A DNA stretch of 55,721 nt from Multifurca ochricompacta (lineage: Eukaryota > Basidiomycota > Agaricomycetes > Russulales > Russulaceae), in contig WTXG01000233.1 of assembly GCA_022496185.1 (NCBI GenBank), positions 1 through 55,721 of the forward strand. Direction: 5' to 3'. Made by a program: the position numbers and the translations under genes. Positions 12,529 through 24,196 of this stretch are shown here, piece after piece. Under the pieces are notes generated by a model. That model was given only the letters and a program-made list of their open reading frames with translations, had not been told where the DNA came from and searched no databases. The stretch's first letter is position 1. Every line of letters begins with the position of its first letter.

Positions 12529-12853
12529 TACTTGGGGTACAAACGACTTTTTGCCTTGCTCCGGCAGAAATTTTTATTTGACCACGCCTGTCTTCTCCCA
12601 AACTAATAATAAATGTACAAATAACAATAACTTAAACTTGAATATTGTTCTGGCGATTCTTGGCGAGTGTCAAAGGGCAGGATCCTGTTTGTACCTTTGC
12701 AAGTAAGATGCACCCATTCACGTTTATACAGCCCGTGTATTGCAATACATCCGAAGAGTCCATTACAGTAAATGATGCAGTGATACAGTGTCCCGTCCTA
12801 ATGTCAAACATTATCGCGAGAAAATTACAGTTGTATTTACAGAATGTCACATT

Positions 12854-13463
12854 TCATTCCTTATCAGTGATTATGAATTTTGGGCTGATATTACCTGAGT
12901 CGCCGATAACTGCCACACCGATGAGCATCATTAGCGAGGATAGGAACAGTCGGGGGGAACGCACGAGCAACGATATAGTTATCCTTGGGAACGACGTTTG
13001 GGACCACGAATTCAACCTCTCCAGCTTCTAAGGAAAATCCTTTCGCCAGAGGATGACCTAAACAAGGCCGTGTGACCAGAAAAGCCCGACTAAAGATTAC
13101 GGCACCCCTTACCGTTATCGAGATTCTCGACTCCCTCGCCATCGGGTCGTAAAAAACCAGAACGAGAGTCCCTTTCGGGTTCGTGACCCGAGCAGGCCGT
13201 GTCGACGTGTTCCTAAAATAAAAAATAAAAATAAAAATACAGGTAACGTTCAGTTCGCAAACGTCTGCATCCTCACGACTTTTCTCTTTGGGCGTACCAA
13301 GTGACGGTGACGGTGCAACCTATGCACCAAACCGTGTTCTCGTGAGGCTCGATGATCGGCGGGCCCACACATCCCTTCTCGATGGACGCGCAGGTCCCCA
13401 GCCGGGAGCTGCGGAGACACCAAAGGCGAATAAGATGAGCGCGGCGGGGAGTAGAAGGAACAT
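12854..13463 (-). pseudogene. Kre9/Knh1-like secreted protein, frame-broken copy
   Basis: A clear signal peptide starts at 13463 (MFLLLPAALILFAFGVSAAP). The family blocks follow: PPIIEPHENTVW...TVTVTW, TNPKGTLVLVFY, HPLAKGFSLEAGEVEFVVPNV (after an intron), and IGDSGNISPKFIIT ending with a stop at 12854. Introns: 13213-13297, about 13058-13112, and 12910-12965. There is no Ser/Thr tail or GPI signal. The signal-peptide frame and the TVTVTW frame differ by one base near 13363-13371, and a canonical donor at 13112 (GTAAGG) does not keep frame with HPLA, though a weaker donor would. It is therefore either a decaying pseudogene or a functional gene with sequence errors. Confidence 0.65.
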
Positions 13464-14445
13464 CAAGGTTGGGCGGTGCAGGGTGCGGTGCAGGCGTAGT
13501 TGTGCGAAAGAGAACGAAGACTAAGTAAGCTCAGGATCGCAGATCCAATGTATGGGGGGTAGGGTGGAGGAGAGGGGAGCGAACGAGAAAGAAGGCAAGG
13601 AAGGTAAGGTAAGGCAAGAGGGAGAGGTGGCATTCTTTATACCAACCAACCACCAACCAACCCGCAAAAAGCTCTAGAGGTTGTTGGAGCAGAGCGGGGA
13701 AGGGGGCTAATCTCCGATTGAGGAGACACATCAACACCACACACACACCCACATCTCAATTCAATTCAACTCAACTTTTCCTGTCCGCTCACCAGATTTA
13801 GACCGACCGACCGACTTAATTGCGTCCGCCAGTCAGATGTCTTTTGTCACTGACCGATAAGCGCTAAATCTACGTCGAGGAGGATTCATCGAGTCACCTG
13901 CTTTCCCTCGGAAGAAACGTATGGGTACATTGACTGCCATGATTAGAGCGTCGTGGAGTGAGTTATGACCAAACACCCTCATCACACGGACACGTGCTGA
14001 CGGATGGTCGGGCCGTGATTGCCGATCGATTTGGTGTAGTGTAGTGGAAAGGGCAAGGGCAGTAAGGGCGTGGTGGCACATCAGAGAGGAGGATGAGAAT
14101 TTCTATTCCGGTGCACGGCAGTACCTCAACAAATGAGAAAAGAAAAGTACAGTCTGATGATGATGAACCAAACGACCGCCCAAAAGACCTTTTGTGCGGG
14201 CTAATCACTATGAAATCATTAGATATGGAATCGTCATTTACTTCTTCGAGGGATGGGTTGGGAGGACGACAAGAGAATGAGACACGCCCTGCTGTAAGTA
14301 AGGTCACATAGTAAAGGAAAAAGACAAGTTCTGCAGATGGGGACGAGGGGGATGACAAGAGGGAGATAATGCGGGTGCTAATGCGAGACAAAACCGACCA
14401 AACACTACTACGATGATGATGCGACAGACACAAACTGAGCGATGC
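13464..14445. other. Intergenic, nothing supported
   Basis: Contains pyrimidine/purine-rich stretches and short open frames on both strands without motifs. It likely holds the 5' region of the Knh1-like gene and the 3' region of the bZIP gene. Confidence 0.5.
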
Positions 14446-16410
14446 TTACTTCTTGCCCAAACTAAGCGCGCGCATGCCTTCTTCGAGCACAGAGGTAATA
14501 CTCCCCTCCTTCGAACAATCGCGTGTCTTCGCATCGTTAGGGGAGGTCTGGGCGGACGTAGGGACCAGTGCAGCGCGCAGCTTCTCCTCTGGCTCAATGT
14601 CGACAACCTTGAGAATTGCCTTCCCCTCGAGGACACGCTGGATCTTCTCAGCATCCCAAGTCGGTAGGCGGGTATCAGGAGTTGCTTCGGGCGGTGATGG
14701 GTGGTCTGTAAAGGCCTGCCAGAACGCGTTACCAAGCTGCTGAAGGAGCGTCTGTGAGGCAATGGTTGCAAGGAAAGCCTGTTGTGGAGTAGGCAGTTCT
14801 TTCGTGGAGGTAAATAGTGCGGGGGCGGGGGCAAGCTTCGGTGATGGGGGTGGTGTTGGATATGCAGAAGTATGCTTGCCGCTGAGGAGAGAGGAGACGG
14901 AAGATGACGGATTGCGTGATGACATGAAATAATGAGGGCGCAGACCTGCAGCCAAGCCAGTGACAGAAGTGGGTGGCTGCTGCTGAGGTTGTGCTGGTTG
15001 GTATTGAGCCATGCGAGTCCAAAGTTGCATCCGATACCTGCCCAGAGGTCATTAGGAAGCTAAATGAATAAAAGATGATACGTACGCATCAAGCATTTTC
15101 ATTGTGAACGGATTAGCTTCGGCAAACGTGTCGAATGGAGCAACTTTAGAAAGACCGCCATAGGGATTAGCAAACAGGCCAGATTTGCTGGAATTGAGTA
15201 GTGGGTTGATATTCTCTTGTTGGAGTATGGAACCCTGGGCGCGCCCTCCGGCCAGCGGTTTCACGCTCGCGAGCGGTTGTACAAAGTTCTCAGGGATGAG
15301 TGTGGTGTGAACGGGTGTGACACCGCCAAAGGCAGCACTCCCTCCCCAGAATGCCTTGGAAGCTGAGGCAGCGAGACGAGGTGATGATGGAAGATCCTTT
15401 TGGGTGTTCGGGGTGACAAGCGGGGAGCTCGTGGTGGGCCGAGTGGCAGTGGCATGGGAGGGGATGGGACCTGGTGGTGGCAGTACCGGTGACTCGGCCC
15501 GACCGGCGCAAGCAAGTATCGCTTTCTTGAGAGCGCTGATTTCCTGTCTCAACGCAGCATTCTCCGACTGACTGGAGCCGAGTTCAGTGCGAATGGCATC
15601 AATTAGACGGTCACGTTCAGCAATGTCCCCTTCAAGCGTTGTTATGTACTCTAGGGGGGACCTATGTCAGCCGCAGTGGTTTAGTTATACGCAAAGGTAA
15701 TTATCTCACCCTTGCGACGCACTCGGAAGTTACGAGCACTGATTTTGTTGCGCAGCTGACGCTTTTCTTTGCTGGACATCTTTTTGTATTCTTCGGGAGA
15801 CGGACGCCACTCATCGCCGTCTTCTCTCGGGTCGTCTTTGTCCCTCACAACTGCCGATACCATCGTCTTCTTCTGAATGCTGCCGGATTGAACGGTACCC
15901 TTTCGAGACTTCCCTTTTCCGCCGACTTTGACAAGTGGAGATGTAACGATCTCCTCATCCTCATCCTCTCCCTCGTGCCCATTCTCCACCTGGTCCTTCA
16001 CCTCGCCAAAGTCAAAGTCTTGTACGGGTGTCGGGGGTGTAGGGCTCGACATAAGCTGCGGATCGATGGAAAAGACGGGGAGAGCACACTTCTTGCGCTC
16101 GCACTACCAGTGTCCGAACTGTCGTTCGAAAATGTGAGGAAATCCCAAGGGACGCTTGTGACTGGTGGCGGTACGGGTGGGTCCGGCTTGACAAGGTCTT
16201 CCTCGAGAGAAAATTGAACCAGTCGGAGGGATTTTGTTCAGATATGATGGGTAGAGGGGAGAAGAGCGGAGTGGAGACCGAGGGTGAGGGCTCACGAGAG
16301 TCGGAGGTTGCGGAGCCCTGATTGGTAAAGAGGTCCATGTTAACAAAGTCAGAGAGGTCATTGGGGTTGAGAGTGAGGGAAGACTGGTGCAAAGGATTGT
16401 TCACCAGCAT
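14446..16410 (-). CDS. bZIP transcription factor
   Basis: Three exons (16410-15710, 15650-15086, 15037-14446) with GT-AG introns of 59 and 48 nt; about 619 aa once two single-base breaks are bridged. The basic region KEKRQLRNKISARNFRVRRK ends at the first intron, and the zipper continues after it as EYITTLEGDIAERDRLIDAI and LRQEISALKK. Downstream is a long Ser/Pro-rich region with a conserved-looking ANPFTMKMLDAYRMQLW segment around the second intron, and a C-terminal ALSLGKK. The N-terminus (MLVNNPLHQSS) is acidic/Ser-rich. It should be a nuclear DNA-binding regulator; I cannot name the target pathway. Frame breaks lie near 16077-16080 (a G4 run) and 16203-16207. Adding one base at each makes the coding length a multiple of three. 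Confidence 0.85.
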
Positions 16411-17439
16411 GATGTTAAAAGTGAAAAGGGAGGGAATTGTGTGCTGCGTCGTTGTTCTGGGGATATGAAAGATGGTGGACAAGGTGAGAAAGATGACTTC
16501 GGATGGTCGGGGGGTCCCATCCCCATTCTTACATAATCACTGTGCTCTCGTGGCTTGATGGCTCTTGACTGACTCAGGACTTCTTTCTCCTTCTGAATTA
16601 TTCTTTCCTCTCCGACCTTTCCCTCCTCCACACCCGTAACACCCAAAAGTGACCTCTCAGGTGTTCACTGCCATCTAAATTTGTTCCTTTTTTCATCCTC
16701 CTTGTCCTTGCTATTTTACAATCCAGAGTGTCCGTACAAACCAGAGATCGATGACTTCGGCAACGTGTTCGCCTACTCTCAGCCTGCAGGCGCGATTTTT
16801 CTCGGGGACATCAAGATATCGGGATATATGAAATTAAGGGATGTCGTTTGTTCTTCGGAAGCCCCCATACCCCCATACACATGGCAGTTGTGGGGTTGAA
16901 TCAGGCAGGTCACACCCTCTCAAGACAGCCTGTGCCATAATATCGTGATCGTGAGTGAGCCGCAAATGATGTAATCTCTACCGTGGATATCTGGATATCA
17001 TCACGACCGGCCCAAAGACTGATCCAAAAGCTGTGGAATGACTTTGAGAACTTTCTGCGTTCCTCCGCAGCCATCTATGGACATCAAATACTTGACCTCG
17101 AGGCTTACTTCCTCTTCCCTTCCGAATTTGCTGATTCCATTCTCCATTCTGAGGTTCTGACACCTCCGTCTCTCATCGATGCCGCAAATCGATTGTGGTG
17201 CAGGTGTGCTCGATGTTAAGACACGACTTTTAACGTATATCGTGCTGAGTTCGCCTACTTCAGTCTATGCTGTGGAGAGCTGACATCGGATTCCACGATA
17301 ATCCGACAAGACAAGAAACAACGTATGTAGTGCATTAGTCACAATATTAGTACACTGAGCGGGGTCAATACAGATTAAGCTGAATTATAGTAAAGATTCC
17401 TCGTTCGGTCTTACAACCAAAGTCCACACCCGGCACCTT
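16411..17439. other. Intergenic, nothing supported
   Basis: No open frame with family motifs on either strand. Includes the bZIP promoter and the 3' flank of the first DUF2235 gene. Confidence 0.5.
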
Positions 17440-19447
17440 TCACATAACATACTCCTCAGTACCCTTTTCATACTGCGCCTTTGGAGTATAGTTCAACACG
17501 GGGCTATTCATGCGAATCCTCACGCTTTCGTGGAACAACGGCCGAGGAGGCACTTCTCGCCCTCGGCCAAAGTGAAATCTAACACGGGGTTACTGGCCGT
17601 ACCGTACCTTGTAAAAACACGAGCTTACCTCCACTTCCCAATCCATTCGTCTCTCTCGTTCTGCCACTCGTGGTACGTGGGGATGAACTCAATGATCCAC
17701 CAGAAGGGGCTGTCCCTGAGTGCATTGCCCATCTTCTGAACCGCGTCAAAGGCGTCCAGGGATTGCTCGGTGAACATAGACGGAGATGGGGCAGGTGTAT
17801 TCTTTCCCAAGGTTGAGCTTGTGCTCATTTCCCCCTCCGTGAGGGTCGCATGGTCATCTCTGGTCATCTTCCTCGTGAGATCTTCACCCAAGATCGTCGT
17901 GGTCGGGACGCGCCATTCCTCGAGTACGGCTTCGTCGAATTGGATATGACATCTTGCCTTCACGATCTCACGTATCATCCAGCGCAGCGAAATGTTCGAC
18001 AGAGCATGCTCCTCCGTGTCCTTCGCGAGGCCGCCCCCGACGTCTGGTGTGAGGTAAGAGGTAGGGAAATCCATGAGCCATCACGTCGGTCCGATTCTGA
18101 CGGAGTAAATATATATTATATTTGTTCGCGTACCTGAATGAGACCCTGCGAACCAAACTTCCTTGACGTCCACCTTGACTACTTCGTGCTTTCCGAGGGA
18201 GGTGTATACTCTCGGGCCGAGAGGGGCGTTAGGGGTATCCCGCGTTCGTCGTATTTTGAAGACGGTCAATGCGCGCACTATGGTCTTCAAAGATGGTCGA
18301 GGCCCCAACCGTTGAGGTATGATCGGACGATGATGCGTATTCGGGCTAAACTTGGCGCGACACTGTCGGTGTACGCACCAGGTGTCAGTGGGTCCCATAG
18401 ACGTGCGGAGACGATCGGCTCCCGTCGAATCCTACGTACGTACCTCATCGAGGGATAAGGCCTGCCTGAATACCCTTATCATGTCGTTCGTGCCAACAAA
18501 AGGAAGCGTCGTGGGTTTAAGAATCCCGACACTTGCAACAGTGTCCCTGCGATCACAAACGGAGTTCGAAAGTCAGACTCGGCGAAACCGCTCCGTATTA
18601 TTAGATAAAGGCACAGACCACACTCCGAGGAACTCAATGGGCACCTCACGGCAAAAGGACTTTTTGAAACGATATGCCAACTTGTTCACTTGGGGCCTTG
18701 TGTCTTTGTATAGCTTGTACGCGAACGGGATTTGCTCGAGATTATCTTTGGATAGCAAGCCGACCTGGTCCACATTATTGGTGAGCATCATTTCCGGGAC
18801 TTATATTAACGACCCTGATTGGCCATAAAGTATCACCTTATGCAGCATTCCTGCAAGCGCCCGAGCCGTATACGCGCCACGAGAGAATCCTGCAAACGAA
18901 CAAAAACAAAAATCCGTCAGATCATCCTTGGGATTAAATTCCAGTTTTTCCCCGATATGAGGGCACGAACCAAAGAGACAGACACTGTCGCCCTCGTGAT
19001 AGTTCTGCATGAGGAACTGATAACCATCCATGATATGCTCCGAAAGGTACCATGCGAATGCCTCATCAAGAACTCGGGCGACGGTGCGGAAGAATGGAGC
19101 GACTACTCCAGGTTGAAAGTAAGTACCAATACCTGCCTGCAATCACGTTCAATTTTGCTTGAAGGAGAAAATGAAGAGAGAAGGGGGGGGAAGAAGACAC
19201 TTTCCTGGTAATAACATAGCTGCGACTCTGGGGAGTTCTTCTTCAGGACCGAGTAAAGTTTTACTACATTCGTGTTCTGTGGGGATAACATTTAGATGGG
19301 TAAATGACCTCGTGGGGTAAAACAGAGGGGATCGCCGTGACTCACGCTGTCGTTGAACTCATTGGCCGTGCCGTCGAAGCACAACACGAGAGTGCGAGGC
19401 TTTTGATATGTGACATCGCTTGGAGAATAGTACTGTGGATTAACCAT
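17440..19447 (-). CDS. DUF2235 (Tle1-like) alpha/beta hydrolase, copy 1
   Basis: Nine exons (19447-19346, 19276-19205, 19136-18971, 18889-18837, 18764-18619, 18546-18444, 18362-18134, 18043-17629, 17578-17440) total 1425 nt, 474 aa, all in frame. Motifs in order: RTLVLCFDGTANEFND, NTNVVKLYSVL, GIGTYFQPG, the nucleophile elbow GFSRGAYTARALAGML, LGVWDTVAS, and GSHSDVGGG. These are the Ser/Asp/His elements of the Tle1-like phospholipase fold (DUF2235), abundant and poorly characterized in basidiomycetes. No signal peptide, so probably cytosolic. The second intron (19137-19204) starts with GA instead of GT (CAG/GAAAGT); no GT alternative keeps the YYQ-AGIGTY block. It is a tandem paralog of the gene at 22.1-24.2 kb, with equal lengths for exons 2, 3, 4, 6 and 9. 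Confidence 0.88.
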
Positions 19448-21268
19448 AGCTCGAGGGAATGGTTCCGTTTTGACGAGATGGGACTCAAACGCGGAGTGAA
19501 CGGGTTCTCATATAGCACTTTCAAGAGGTCGGTTCCGGGGGGTGGAGGGGGGGGGGGGGGGCGCACAGCACTCCCCTGAGCGCCTGCCCGTCGCTAGTAC
19601 CAGCGCATTTCCCCCATACGACAGGAGTTATGGACACGTTCCTCGGCACCGGCGTGACCCTGCTAGTAGACTGTTCAGAAGCAACGGGCGTCAAAGGACA
19701 CGACTCCACAATCGGGCTAGCATGTAGAGAGAGACGTCCCGTACTGACAAGAGCGCACCGACGTTCCGATGGGCCCGCCGCCCACAGCTCTAGGGATCGA
19801 ATCCAATAAAGAATGATGAATTCAAGTTTCCAAAACTACTGAGTTGGTGTGAGAGAGACTTGAAAAAATACCTTTGGTACCCCAATCTCTGCCAAAAGAG
19901 GTGGTGGCGTCGTCTACTTCTGTCTCAACGCCCATCGTCGGAGTCGAGACAACTACGATGCACGTTTCGTTTTTTTCGTTTTATTTTATTTTTCGAGGGC
20001 CGTCGGTCGTTGGCGTTTTTTTTTTTTAAATCAATGGTCGTTGGCGTTCGTTTCGCTCGCCGCTGAGCCCTAATTTGGGAGGGGAGGAGTTTGAGTTTGA
20101 CATGTGAAATAGATCTCGATGGGCCACTACTGACTCACTCCGACTGCCCTAATGCCCCCACCTCCCACCCCACCTCACCTCATCATCTCCATCATCCATC
20201 ATCCATCTCTCCTCGACCCGACCCAACGATCGTGACCTTATTGCATACGCATACATCATAATAACCCATGTTAGGCATTTTCTATGCCGATGCAAAAATA
20301 AATAAAAAGACAACCGGACGAAAAATGCTCTCCATTTCAGCCAGTTTTACTTTGCTGCTGCTGCCCCGTTAGCGCGCTCCAATACACAGGATTCAGGGCC
20401 CGGCGGGCGCGAAGCGACTTATGCCGATCAGCTCGAGGTGGCTCGTGCTTCACGGGTGAAACGTTAACATGTATCATGGCGTCAGTGAAACACCCCCCCC
20501 CCACCCCTCGTACATGATTCATGCCCAGTACCAGTAGTAGTAGTTAACACCACCGCCACTACATTCTTCATTTGATGGGCGGTGGCGGTGGCCCAGAGGG
20601 TGATACATTCATTTCGTCCAATCCATCATCATCGGTGGGGGTTCATACATAACAACATCATGATCGCCATAATATGGAAGACAAAAAATCAGGCGTATCC
20701 TTACTACTGGACTGGTGACTCTTTAAGTCTGAAATAACCCGCATAGCCCTGGCAATCACCCGAGCGAGCGCTATACCTGATATGGTGCCCGCCGTACTGG
20801 TGCTTGGCGTAGTTGTGGTGTGCGCTCATTCCATCAGGATCAGGACAGTAGGCCTGGGGTCAGAATTTGGGATCGATGACCACCAGGCGGTGTGAATTGT
20901 CGCCATGTCAGACTGCTGTCAAATTGAAAAATTAATACCCACCTATTATCTGCCTCTATCCTCTGTACCTTGGAACCTATGTCCCTCGAATTTTGTGGTC
21001 CCAAGTCTGATTTTTGCGACGAGCTGAGGAGGACAATCAGTATATTTACAGTTAGAGGATTTCGGAGATTGTAACGGGTGCTTCTATCCCGCGCTTGCTA
21101 TGTAGATTAGATAAGGTGTAAAGATCGTGGTAAAACTTAGAGGTGAAAATGCCTTGTCGGAAAGTGCCCAGAACGCGGAGATTAATGCACGCGTAAGGCT
21201 TGAAGCAGTCAGAGGACTCTGCCTTGCTTATGCAGCAAGAATAGACCTATATTGAACTTTGCTAAGAG
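19448..21268. other. Intergenic, nothing supported
   Basis: Holds a G-rich run at about 19537-19561, T-rich runs near 19980-20030, and no motif-bearing frame. It separates the two DUF2235 copies. Confidence 0.5.
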
Positions 21269-21351
21269 CCTACAGCCCCAAGAGGACAAGATCAGCTGGG
21301 CCTGAGTAAATACAGATATAAAGTGCACCTACAGCCCCAAGAGGACAAGAT
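21269..21351 (+). repeat. Pair of 24-bp direct repeats
   Basis: The same 24-nt unit (starting CCTACAGCCCCAAGAGGACA) occurs at 21269-21292 and 21328-21351, start-to-start spacing 59 nt. A further GTCTACAGCGTG follows directly. It lies in the gap between the two DUF2235 genes. No open frame or transposon terminus is associated with it, so its origin is unknown. Confidence 0.85.
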
Positions 21352-22084
21352 GGGGTCTACAGCGTGCTACAGGGTGTCTTTAAATACGTTCTAGTACTAT
21401 CCTATGAAATACCAAAGCCGATCGAGCGTGCGATGTAAATCTAATTAGTTATCAGTGGCCCACTCTCCTGAGTGCCCTGACACATCTTATTTACCAATGC
21501 GCGATCCTTTCCGCCGGTCTGGCATTATCTAAAATACATACTAGACTACTTTAGATCACTCTATAATCAAATCATCAATTTGTATTACTCAAACAATGGC
21601 CGTGTGTATCTATCAGTGTCCATTGCTGCGTAGGGCAGCGACTACTTTGCATCACGTGGACCGGGTCAGAACGGTCCGAACTCCTTCTTATCTTATCTCT
21701 ATCTAAGAAGGTCGACTTGTATTTTTTTTTTTTTTTTTTTGAATCAATTTTATAACGCGCTTGCGGGACGGTGCCCAATCGCGCGGCCACATCCGGGAAC
21801 AATGTGACTACTACTACTACGAACAGAGGAGGGAGCGACAAAGTCATGAGTGGGAACCCAGAAGGAAAACCTAAGTAAGAACTAAAGTAGAGTGGCCGTC
21901 CGAGGTCGACTTGTATAACGCACGCGCCCTCAGGATGGCTTTCAAGCGGTCCGGGATGCCAAAAATGCGCATCCAGGACAGAGATTGTATTAAATATATA
22001 TATACTCGTGTGAAAGCCGAGTAAGAGTAAAGAGTAAGGTAATAAGTAATCCGTAATGATGTGGCCAACAACGTTTAATCGCTT

Positions 22085-24196
22085 TTAATCCTCGTATATC
22101 TCGCTTTTCTTCTCGTATCGCGCTCGCGGGGAATAGTTCAGCAAAGGGTCATTCATGCGCGTTCTGACGCTTTCGTGGAACACAGGTCGAGTAGGCAACT
22201 TTCGCCCACGGCCAAGGCGAATGCTGCTCACCGGATGTCATTAGCTTGATCGTTGCCGCCAGTGCCTTCTGCTTACCTCCACTCCCCGATCCATTTGCCA
22301 TTTTCGTCCTGCCATTCGTAGTACGTGGGGATGATCTCAAGGAGCCACCAGAAGATGTTACTTCTGAGTGCATCCCCCATCTTCTCCACCGCGTCGCAGT
22401 CGTCCAGGGATCGCTTAATGAACGTAGGCGGAGGCAGAGATGGCGTACGTGCCAGTGTAATACTACTTTTTCCCAAGGTTGAGGCTTCCCTGATGGTCAC
22501 GACGTCATCCTCGTCGAGAGATGTCACCTTCAAGTTCCCAGGTGGGGGATCGTCGTTGTTCAATGTAGCATCGGATTCTTCCCGTACCAAGGGAGCTCGC
22601 TCGAATGTCGTTTTCCATTGCTCAAACGCCGTATCGTCGAATTGGACAGGGGACTCCGTCTTCATGATCTCGCGTATCATCCAGCGCAGCGAGATGTTCG
22701 ACAGCATATATAGCTCCGTGTCGTCTGAGTGACCACCCCCGACGTCTAATAGAGCCGTTGTCATTGGATAAGCCATCGGGACGCATATAGACCAGGGTGG
22801 ACCGTGCTTTTCCGGTTTGAACACCCAGACCCATATACGCACCTGAGTGAGACCCTGCAAACCAAACCTCCCGGACGCGTTCATTCGATTCGTTATTTTG
22901 GCGAGCGGTATTTGGGGTATCCCGTATACGCTTGCGGCCTTTGCTGATGAACTTGGCATTCGCGATGAACCTTCTCAGTGGTGGAAGAGTCTGCAAGGAC
23001 TGTGGGCCAAGATCTGTCACTGGACGATGATACGAGTTTGGAAGGAATTTCGCGCGACGCTATCAAACAGATGTATGAGGTGAGTAAGCACACTGCGCCC
23101 TACAGAGCAATAGCGACCAATTGGGAGGATCCCTATCCCAAGAAATAACACCCACCTCGTCGAGAGACAAGGCTTGCCTGAAGATTCTGATCGTGTCATT
23201 GGTGCCTACAAAAGGTAGAGTCCGACTTTTAAGGATCCCGGTACTCGCTACAGTGTCCCTGTGACATAGAAAGCCGACAGTCAGACTAGGCGAAGGTGCT
23301 CCATATTAGAGAGCGAGAGTGAGAGAATGGAACAAACCACACTCCAAGGAAATCTATGGGCACATCACGACTATAGGCCTTCTTAAAACGAACTGCCAAT
23401 TTGTTGTTCTTATCGCTCGATGACTTGTACAGCTTATATGCAAACGGGATCTGCTCGAAATTATCCTTGGATAGTAGACCAACCTAGACGACCACTGTGT
23501 CAATAAGCAAGAACTGTCGCCCAAACCCATGGCGCATCTGGCAATATTATCAATCATTACCTTATGCAGCATTCCTGCAAGCGCGCGAGCTGTGTATGCG
23601 CCACGAGAGAATCCTGCAAACTACCCCGTCAGATCGTGTTTTCCAGATCAGGGTTTTTTTTTTTCTACCCCGGTATATCAAAGAACGCACCGAAGAAGCA
23701 AACCTTGTCGCCTTCGAGATAATTCTGCATGAGGAACGTATAACCGTCCATGATATGCACCGGAAGGTGCCACGCGAACGCTTGATCAAGAACTCGGGCA
23801 ACGGTGCGGAGGAGTGGAGAGACCGCGCCAGGTTGAAAGTAAGTACCGATTCCAGCCTGCACATCGTCACACGTTCACTTTTTTTTGAACTGTAAAACAC
23901 GAAAAGCGGAGTAATACCGGTCATTCGAACCGGTCACGTTCCTGGTAATAGCATAGCTGTGACTCCGGGTTATCTTTCTTCAGAATGGAGTAGAGCTTGA
24001 CGACGTTCGTGTTCTGTTAGGTTATTAAGCTGGCGGGTACGAGTACATGGACGATGAAGGAGGGTAAAGGATTATGACTCACGCGATCGCAAAACTCGTT
24101 AGCGGTTCCATCGAAACATAGCACAATGGTGCGAGGCTTCGGCTGCCTCACCTTCACCTTAACGGATGACTGCTGAGAGTGAGAAACACCTGCCAT
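22085..24196 (-). CDS. DUF2235 (Tle1-like) alpha/beta hydrolase, copy 2
   Basis: Nine exons (24196-24083, 24013-23942, 23856-23691, 23613-23561, 23484-23338, 23258-23156, 23059-22843, 22745-22277, 22223-22085), about 492 aa if one extra base in exon 5 is discounted. Motifs: RTIVLCFDGTANEF, GIGTYFQPG, GFSRGAYTARALAGML, GVWDTVASTG, and GSHSDVGGGHSDD, the same hydrolase elements as copy 1. The start is the ATG opening MAGVSHSQQ. Intron 2 (23857-23941) again starts GA (CAG/GAACGT), and here the nearby GT cannot keep frame at all. Exon 5 carries a run of four A on the plus strand (23458-23461) that throws the frame; exon 5 is 147 nt against 146 in copy 1. It is either a sequence error or a recent lesion. 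The region after GSHSDVGGG is longer and more acidic than in copy 1. Confidence 0.85.
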
